From NCBI RefSeq assembly GCF_022539665.2, contig NC_081332.1, positions 6,042,303 to 6,106,302 of the forward strand: a stretch of DNA of 64,000 nucleotides, given 5' to 3'. Positions 57,307 through 64,000 of this stretch are shown one piece after another. Origin of the DNA: Daphnia carinata (taxonomy: Eukaryota > Arthropoda > Branchiopoda > Diplostraca > Daphniidae). Below the pieces are notes generated by a model, which did not search any database, was not told the origin of the DNA, and saw only the letters and a list, made by a program, of their open reading frames with translations. The number at the start of each line of letters is the position of its first letter. Within the stretch, counting starts at the first letter, position 1. The position numbers and the translations under genes are program-made.

Positions 57307-60300
57307 ATGGCTTCTCATAACGGTAATGGAATCCATGGTGGAAATGATGGTTCCTCCAGAGGAGTGTATAGTGGCAGATATAGAAACAGACAACATCCAA
57401 GAGGAAATGAAAGAAGGCCAAATTTTCCAAATAATCATCCATCTTCAGTCAGTGGGCATAACACCATGGAAGGACAGCACACCCAAGAAATAGGTGATAC
57501 AGTACCAAACACTGAAAGTTCAATTTCATCAACAGCACCCAAACCAAGACGAGGAAGGGGCTTTGCTGGAGCACCCAGAAATGCATATAGAAATCAACCT
57601 CAAAGTCAATATCAAGTTACTGGCAATAATCCAAGGCAAGGATACACTTTAAGAGATGACTCATATTATGCACATGATCTGGGTCCCCCAAGTAGAAATA
57701 CTTCATCCCAAGATGTGAGACAACACATACAAAATGTAAACGTTGGTGGACTCCAGACCAGAAATCCCCAAAATTTATCTCAGAATGGTATGTTGAATCT
57801 TTTAACAAGCTCATTAATGGTATTTTGTTTTCATTTAATCAGTCTTACTTCTAATATTTCTGCAGATTCAGCACAAGCTTCCGGAGGTTCGTCATATGTT
57901 GATGGGCGAGCCAATCGAATGGAAACTAGTTATGCGGAAAGGGGAGCATCAAGCAGACCAAAACAAGCCAGAGGCCCAAGAAAGCCATTCAGACCTCAGT
58001 ACACAAAAGACTACGTAGAAAGGGATCGTTCTGAAAGAGCCTCTGCCGCCCCGTATAACAATTCCTCATATCCACCTGACTCTGCGTCAACATCAGTTAC
58101 CTCGGCTAGTGCCAATCTGGAACACCAACCCTTTGAAAATATTCGAAGAGAGTACTCAAAGTACGAAAACCGACCACCTTTTGAAGCCCAATATGAAGGT
58201 AGAAGTGGCAGCAGAAACACTCATGAAAAACATCGTCGAGATGAAAGGAGTGGAGGCTATGGTTCCCAAGAAAGATTTCGCAAAGGTGAAAGCAGTGGAA
58301 ACTATGCTTCACGAGATCGCTACTGTCCAGAAGAGCCTAGAGTATCTACTTCAAGCAGCATAGAGCAATCGAGTTTCAATAGGCCATCTCGGATTTATGA
58401 TTCTCAAAATTGGCGGTCAGAGGGCTTCAAAAAAGGGATCTCTGCTCGTACGCAAAAAATTGGCGAGGCTATGGCTGACACTGCCATGCAACGTGAACGT
58501 TTGACCACGCAGCTGACCAGCGGGACTTACGAATGTATGGTCTGTTGCGAATCAGTTAAGCCAGCACAAGTATGTTCTTATCTTTTTAATTCATTTAAGG
58601 CATCTTGATTACGATTGCTTGCTTTTTGTGGCATGTTTTTTCTGTTTTTTGTAGCCAATTTGGAATTGCAGTCAATGTTTTCACGCTTTCCATCTCGGTT
58701 GCGTGCGGCGTTGGTCCCGTACTTCACAAGACGGTATGTATCCACAGCTCCTTCAGTTTTGATTTAAAAGATATAATGACGATGAATATTAGTATTAATG
58801 TGTGGACAATTTTATTAATCATAGAAAGTGGACATTGGCGTTGCCCTGGATGTCAATCGGTCAGCACGTCTCTGCCTAACTCCTATTTGTGTTTTTGCAC
58901 TAAAAGAAAGGATCCAGAATGGAACCGACGTGAAACTCCACATTCTTGCGGCGAAGTTTGTGGCAAGGCACTGGGAGATGGTGTTAGTTGCACACACTCC
59001 TGCACTCTTCTATGCCACCCAGGGCCTTGTCCAATCTGTTCGGCCCAAACCCAACGTAAATGCCCCTGTGGTAAATCGTCGCAGTTGGTTAAATGCGGAT
59101 CATCAGACGCATTACTCTGTGGTGAATTATGTGGCAAGCAACTCTCCTGTGGGCTGCATACATGCCAAGAAGCATGTCATATTGGCCCATGTAAACAGTG
59201 TCCGCTCACCGTTCAGCAAGTCTGCTTCTGTGGCCAGAGCAATAGGGAATTGCCGTGTTCTATTGAACATCCAGAAGATGAAAAATTTTCATGCGATCTT
59301 ATTTGCAATAAAAAATTGAGCTGCGGAAGACACAGTTGCCAAAAAAAGTGCCACATTGGCGATTGTGGAACTTGCCAACTTGAAGTGGATGTCGTTGCTA
59401 CCTGTCCTTGTGAAAAAGTTCAGTTGAAGCAGCTTTACAAAACTAAGGGAGTTGCAGAACGTAAATTTTGCACTGATCCTATTCCCGTTTGTGGGAAAGT
59501 TTGCGGCAAAATTATGACATGTGGTCCTGCAGAGAATCCGCACGTTTGCGCAGTGCTTTGTCATGGAGGTGCATGTCCGCCTTGTCCGCTTTCAACAGAT
59601 CTGCGTTGCCGGTGTGGCCGGAACGAGAAAAAATTCCCATGTCGGAAACTAAGTGAAATAGAAGAAGTTTTATGCGAACGACGTTGCAACAAAAAGCGCC
59701 AATGTGGACGGTAATACATTTCTTTCTTTTGTTTTTCTTTCTTTCTTTCTTAATTTCGTTAACTTGTCTTCGTACTATTTGAACAGACATAAGTGTACCC
59801 AAGTTTGCTGCATTGACACGGAGCACATCTGCCCAATGGTTTGCGGTCGTACGCTCAGTTGTGGTCTTCACCGATGTGAGGCTTTATGTCACGCTGGTAA
59901 CTGCAATCGCTGTCATCAAGTGTCTTTCGACGAACTGAGGTGCCACTGTGGAACTCAGGTGGTGTATCCACCGGTACCCTGTGGAACACGCCCGCCCGAC
60001 TGCAACAAACCGTGCACCAGAGTGCGTCCGTGTGGTCATTCTCCATCTCACAACTGCCATCCAGACGCTAATGGCTGCCCTCCGTGTACTACTTTATGCG
60101 AAAAGTTTTGTTATGGGAAACACGAGAAAAGGAAGAATATCCCGTGCCATTTAACTGAGGTGAGTTGTGGAAAGCCTTGTGGGCGCCCCATGAAATGTGG
60201 TAAACACACATGCCCCGTCATCTGTCATCCCGGTCCATGTCCGTCTACTTGCACGCAACCGTGCCCAGTCCAACGAACTGACTGTGATCATACTTGCGGC

Positions 60301-61327
60301 TTACCATGCCACGAAGGAAATTGCCCAGGGACGCCTTGCCGTGAAAAAATTAAAGTTCAGTGTCAGGTATGTAATCTCTTCAATTGACTAGAATAAGTTT
60401 TGAAATCATAACTATCTGAAAGTTTTCCTTTTTTAGTGTGGTCAGCGTACAGCTACTGTGTCTTGTGAAGAAAACGAGCTTTCTTACCGGAAAATGGCAA
60501 CGGGGCTGTTGGCATCTAAGATGGCCCAGTTGCAGTCTGGCGAGTGTGTTGACCTTAAAGATCTATTGGGCAAGAGCGCCGCTAATAAGACAAAGAGTCT
60601 GGAATGCAACGAAGAGTGTGCTCTAGTGGAGCGAAACCGACGTCTGGCACTGGCGTTACAGATTAAGAACCCCAATCCAAAACCGGGCGCCCCGCCTTAT
60701 CCTGATTCGCTAAAAGAGTGGGCCAAGAAAGACCAGCGCTTTGTGCAAATGGTACACGACAAATTGACCGAATTAGTCCAACTGGCAAAGCAATCAGTCG
60801 GAAAAATGAAAAGCCGGAGCCATTCGTTCGACTCGATGAATCGCGACAAACGTCAGTTCATCCACGAATACTGTGTTTTCTTCGGTTGTGAATCTATGTA
60901 AGAACCGTTTGGGGGTGTTGTTTAGAAAACAGATATTTTAACTTGGTATTTTTTTTATAGGTCTTATGACGACGAACCGAAACGTAACGTTGTAGCCACA
61001 GCTTTTGGAGAATTGTCGTTCTTGCCCGCTATCAGCATCTTAGATGTTACACGTCGCGAACTGGGGCAGCGTAAAATGCCTGCGCCACCTCGAGGTCTTA
61101 CTGTTCTCACTTCAGGTCAACAGCAGCAGCAGCAACAAGTGCCTCAACCGCCACAGAAGCCACCAAATGCATGGGGAAGTGGTGGTTCCGCTGCGCCGTT
61201 TAGAACCTTGTCTGATGTCGTTAAAAGCACTCCAGCACCCAATAATGCAACAGAATCGCCTGCCCCGGACAAGACATCTCAAGATACTAAGCCACCTGTG
61301 GTTGATTATTTTGATTTTACTTCATAA
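57307..61327 (+). CDS. NFX1: NFX1 / shuttle craft zinc-finger protein with R3H domain
   Basis: Nuclear RNA/DNA-binding regulator; the Drosophila orthologue is shuttle craft. Seven exons join in phase: 57307-57787, 57866-58569, 58655-58733, 58825-59710, 59787-60366, 60437-60897 and 60961-61327, giving 1185 residues. The N-terminal 380 residues are Arg/Gly/Ser/Asn-rich and disordered. A RING-like finger straddles exons 2-4 (YECMVCCESV, WNCSQCFHAFHLGC, HWRCPGCQS). A long run of NFX1-type Cys/His fingers follows (CGKQLSCGLHTCQEACHIGP, CNKKLSCGRHSCQKKCH, and others) to about residue 910. An R3H domain comes after (KEWAKKDQRFVQMVHDKLT, RDKRQFIHEYCVFFGCESM). The tail has a short CAG/CAA-encoded Gln run (near 61118-61138). 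Intact. It converges on CNTD1 with 230 bp between stops. Confidence 0.95.
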
Positions 61328-61556
61328 GAATCACGCAGGTGTTTTCTGAGTTCCTTAAAATTCACAGGTGTATGGTACATTTCCTTATGAGAAGTTAAAT
61401 TAAAATGCGCTTTGGAAGTTCATATTCCAGTAATTTTGACAGTTGGATCAATATTTGGAAACATCATATGATCGTCTTCGTATCATACAACATTAGCAAG
61501 GATGTGTTTGTACTTCTTTTTCATTTGCAGGGCGTAGTTTCATTTGGAAATTACTG

Positions 61557-62859
61557 TTATGTTTCAGGAACTAAATGCGTGACCAGAACGGAAGAAACTA
61601 CTGCTACGTCAGCTGGGTGAGCCCCCGTTCGGGTGTAGAGTTCTTTCATAACATTGGCGGCGGCGTTTTCTTGTACTAAAAATGTTGCAGCTGAAATTGC
61701 TCCGGCAGCTAGCAGAACCTTGTCACATTGCACTTGGTTGAAATCGCGAAAATTTCGCCGATGGCTGCTGTAAAAGTACAATCAGGTTTTAGTAACTGTA
61801 ACAAACAAATTATTTTCCCAAACTACCACATGACTCTTTCTTTTTGGGTTTCAGTAGGTAGGCCCGCCACTATTTGTCGCACAATCAACTGCTGATCAAA
61901 GTAAATAGCGCGTATAAATTCCAGAGATATTTCGTGGATCTCATCCACTGCCGCTAACAATTGTGAAGATTTGACCGTTACTGGTTTCCTTTTTAGAACC
62001 AAAATTAACTGACAGATGAACGTATCCACATAATCACTGATGGGTGGATAGCTAACCTAAGAAATGTTTAATGAATGGTTAAGAAAAGGTGCACACATTA
62101 GAGATTCTGTTATTTAATACTACGTCGTATTTAAGTGTAACAAGAACAAGAATTTCGGAATTCACAATCGTTGAACGATCACAAGGTCTCTGGGACTGGC
62201 GGAGTAGCATGGCTGCATCCGTCACTGTTACCAACTGCAGACATAGTAATATCTGTAAAACATTTTGAACCTTATAACGAATTCTAACAAACCAACCTTG
62301 TACCCATTTTCCAATTTTGAGGCAATCTGAAGGCACGATACCAGATGTAATAATGACTGATGTCTCATTTCCGTACAAAATTCTTGCCATCGCATTTTGC
62401 AAGACGTCTTTAGGGTTTTGGATCCATCGATTGCAGTTTTCGGATAGAGGCTTTGACAGCAATATGACAGGGCGAATCGCTCATAGATTTCAACGGTTCG
62501 GTATGAAACTCCAGTAGGTTGTTTAAGCTGTTGGCACCATTTGAAAGCAACATCAAAGACGAATGGTGGTGTTAGATGGTCCACCGGCTGCCATAATGAG
62601 CCCAAATCAATTGGGAAAGTTTCATACCATGAACTTGCCTTGTCATTGTACCATCGTAAATGTTTCAACCATTCCTCAAAAGAAGCATCTTGAGTGATTA
62701 CGGCCAGTATTATTTCACCAACAGTTAACATATGTGGTAATTTTTAAAATATTTATATTACCTACCTAGAAAACAGGAATCCCAGTGTGCTTCAAAACTG
62801 GAAACAGAATGCTGTTCTTCAATATTTGGCTGCTTTAGTGGTATCAAAGTTTGTTCCAT
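61557..62859 (-). CDS. CNTD1: Cyclin N-terminal domain-containing protein 1 (meiotic crossover factor)
   Basis: Cyclin-like protein related to vertebrate CNTD1 and nematode COSA-1, which mark and mature meiotic crossovers. Start at 62857-62859 (MEQTLIPLKQPNIEEQ); exon 1 is 62766-62859. Exon 2 begins at about 62688 (DASFEEWLKHLRWYND). Matches to CNTD1 in order: FVFDVAFKWCQQLKQPTGVS, YRTVEIYERFALSYC, HLVSCLQIASKLENGYK (cyclin box), then about 62030-62220 (ILVLVTLKYDV) and 61840-62055 (SYPPISDYVDTFICQLILVL). The last exon has KVLLAAGAISAATFLVQEN, VMKELYTRTGAHPADVAVVS and SVLVTHLV, stopping at 61557-61559. About 330 residues, as in vertebrates. Exon borders in the middle are approximate. No lesion seen. 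Confidence 0.85.
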
Positions 62860-63564
62860 TTTTCACTGCTGACAGAATCAGGTCACTAGACACATTTGCA
62901 GAAACAAATATCACGAGTTCGGTGTTTCAGTGAACGTGGCAAAACGTTTGCCGCTTGCTCGCAAACGACACTTGGTACTGCTACTTTGTTATGTTTTATA
63001 TCGTATGGAAAATTTGAGTTTCCACGTTTCTTGGTTGTTATGATTGGTAATTTGTCGATTGCCGCAGCCCGGCTCAGTTCAAACTTGAACGTTACTAGCA
63101 AATAAAAACAAACCAAGTGTCGTCTGCACTACAACTTTGAAATCGAAGTACTTGCTAGCGCGCCAGTACGCTACAGCTCTAGCGTGACACATAACACACA
63201 GCTCTTTGATTTTCTTAAATAATCAACAAACATATGGCTATGGCAATCCGTTTTACATAAAAAAAAAAAAATGGCGGAAAAAAAAATGGCGAAAAAAAAA
63301 ATCGCACTTTTTTCTTTTTTTCCGACACGTAGTCATCTACCGCTCAGACTCGTTATTACTTATGGCAATCCGTTTTACATAAAAAAAAAAAAAATGGCGG
63401 GAAAAAAAAAATCGCACTTTTTTCTCTTTTTTCTACCCGTAGCCATCTATCAGTCGGTTTCGTTATTACAGGCATGTAAGCAATTTGAGTTAATTGTATA
63501 CCATTAGCAGTTAATTGAGTAGCGTGGCTGGAGAACAACGCGTGGCTGGAGGAACAATTGAAAA
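62860..63564. other. Divergent intergenic region at the right edge
   Basis: 0.7 kb between the starts of CNTD1 and the coiled-coil gene. It contains the 122-bp tandem duplication listed separately; otherwise no coding signal. Confidence 0.5.
63239..63470. repeat. 122-bp tandem duplication with AAAATGGCGG boxes
   Basis: Two copies start with TATGGCAATCCGTTTTACAT (63239 and 63361), followed by a poly-A run into ATGGCGG, AAAATCGCACTTTTTTCT, a CGTAG..CATCTA segment and CGTTATTAC. AAAATGGCGG fits the YY1/Pleiohomeotic core and lies upstream of a start codon. Confidence 0.75.
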
Positions 63565-64000
63565 ATGGATAAGATAATAAAACAAAAAAATGGTAAGTAT
63601 AAACATTATTATATTGGTTTTCAATTATTAAGTATTGTTTATTAGATCAAATTATGAAGCTGCAGGCCCAGTTATTGGAACAACACAAAATATTAGATAA
63701 CAAAGCTAAGGATCGTAGGCCTAACACGTAATGATTCTATTTATTTGCTTTTATTCATTCGTGTTTTGTAGCTCAAATTTTGAGTCTTCAAGCTCAGCTA
63801 GGGGAAAAGAACAAATTGGAACGGAACAGTTTCCAAACAGTGAAGGAGGTTTTTCAAAACTCATTTCTAACTGAACGTAAGGATGAGTTGGCATTAGGCG
63901 AACACAGCCAGGTACCTAAAGTTTTCAAATAAGAATTCAAAATAAGTATAGAATTTTAAAAAACAATTATTTATTGCTTAGTTATTCAGTCCACCACCTG
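63565..64000 (+). CDS. Start of an unidentified coiled-coil protein (runs off the right edge)
   Basis: Three small exons join in phase: 63565-63592 (MDKIIKQKN), 63646-63714 and 63772-63911, then a GTACCT donor. The two larger exons each open with a similar heptad-like segment (QIMKLQAQLLEQHK and QILSLQAQLGEKNK), followed by charged helical sequence (NSFQTVKEVFQNSFLTERKD). About 78 residues are visible. A coiled coil is likely. No family can be named from this fragment, and transcript support is needed. Confidence 0.55.

Noticed and set aside
58605-58824. Open sequence joining the NFX1 exons around the RING-like finger as continuous coding sequence.
   Set aside because: The small exon 58655-58733 with good borders restores a proper Cys/His finger; the read-through frame does not.

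Overview
The window is nuclear DNA of an animal, most likely an arthropod. I infer a branchiopod crustacean such as Daphnia from the gene set: neurofibromin, DGAT2, nrf-6-like acyltransferase, CLN3, kynurenine 3-monooxygenase, UFC1, NHLH bHLH, TMEM223, ataxin-3, NFX1/shuttle craft and CNTD1. Compact genes with short AT-rich introns (many 50-100 bp) fit that. The species cannot be proved from the sequence alone.

Layout. (1) 1-8.5 kb is conserved single-copy territory: the 5' end of NF1 (minus), a DGAT2-family acyltransferase (plus) and an nrf-6-like membrane acyltransferase (minus). (2) 9.2-40.7 kb is a rapidly changing accessory cluster. It has two small cysteine-rich, single-pass receptor-like genes at its edges (9.2-11.1 kb and 39.5-40.4 kb, plus strand). 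Between them, on the minus strand, are four tandem copies of one unusual gene. Copies at 32.0-34.6 kb and 36.0-38.8 kb are intact; copies at 11.5-13.2 kb and 15.0-20.4 kb are broken. Three large insertions split the cluster: a 2.6-kb hAT-like foldback element, a 6.6-kb long-inverted-repeat element, and a 3.3-kb insertion carrying a tandem array of tRNA-like units. (3) 40.8-64 kb is conserved gene-dense sequence: a C-type-lectin-like membrane protein, CLN3, KMO, UFC1, an uncharacterised disordered protein, NHLH, TMEM223, ataxin-3, NFX1, CNTD1 and the start of a coiled-coil gene.

The main discovery candidate is the repeated gene. Its exons join in phase into an IRE1/RNase L-like pseudokinase followed directly by a complete caspase domain, sitting where IRE1 carries its KEN ribonuclease domain. 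The kinase has lost the VAIK lysine (E), the HRD aspartate (N) and the DFG glycine (R). The caspase keeps its catalytic His and Cys and the three S1-pocket residues. An obvious hypothesis is a sensor in which pseudokinase dimerisation activates a protease instead of an RNase. One receptor-like gene lies head to head with an intact fusion, and relics of a receptor tail are scattered among the copies. This suggests, without proving, a receptor plus pseudokinase-caspase module of the death or immune type, evolving by duplication, gene conversion and loss.
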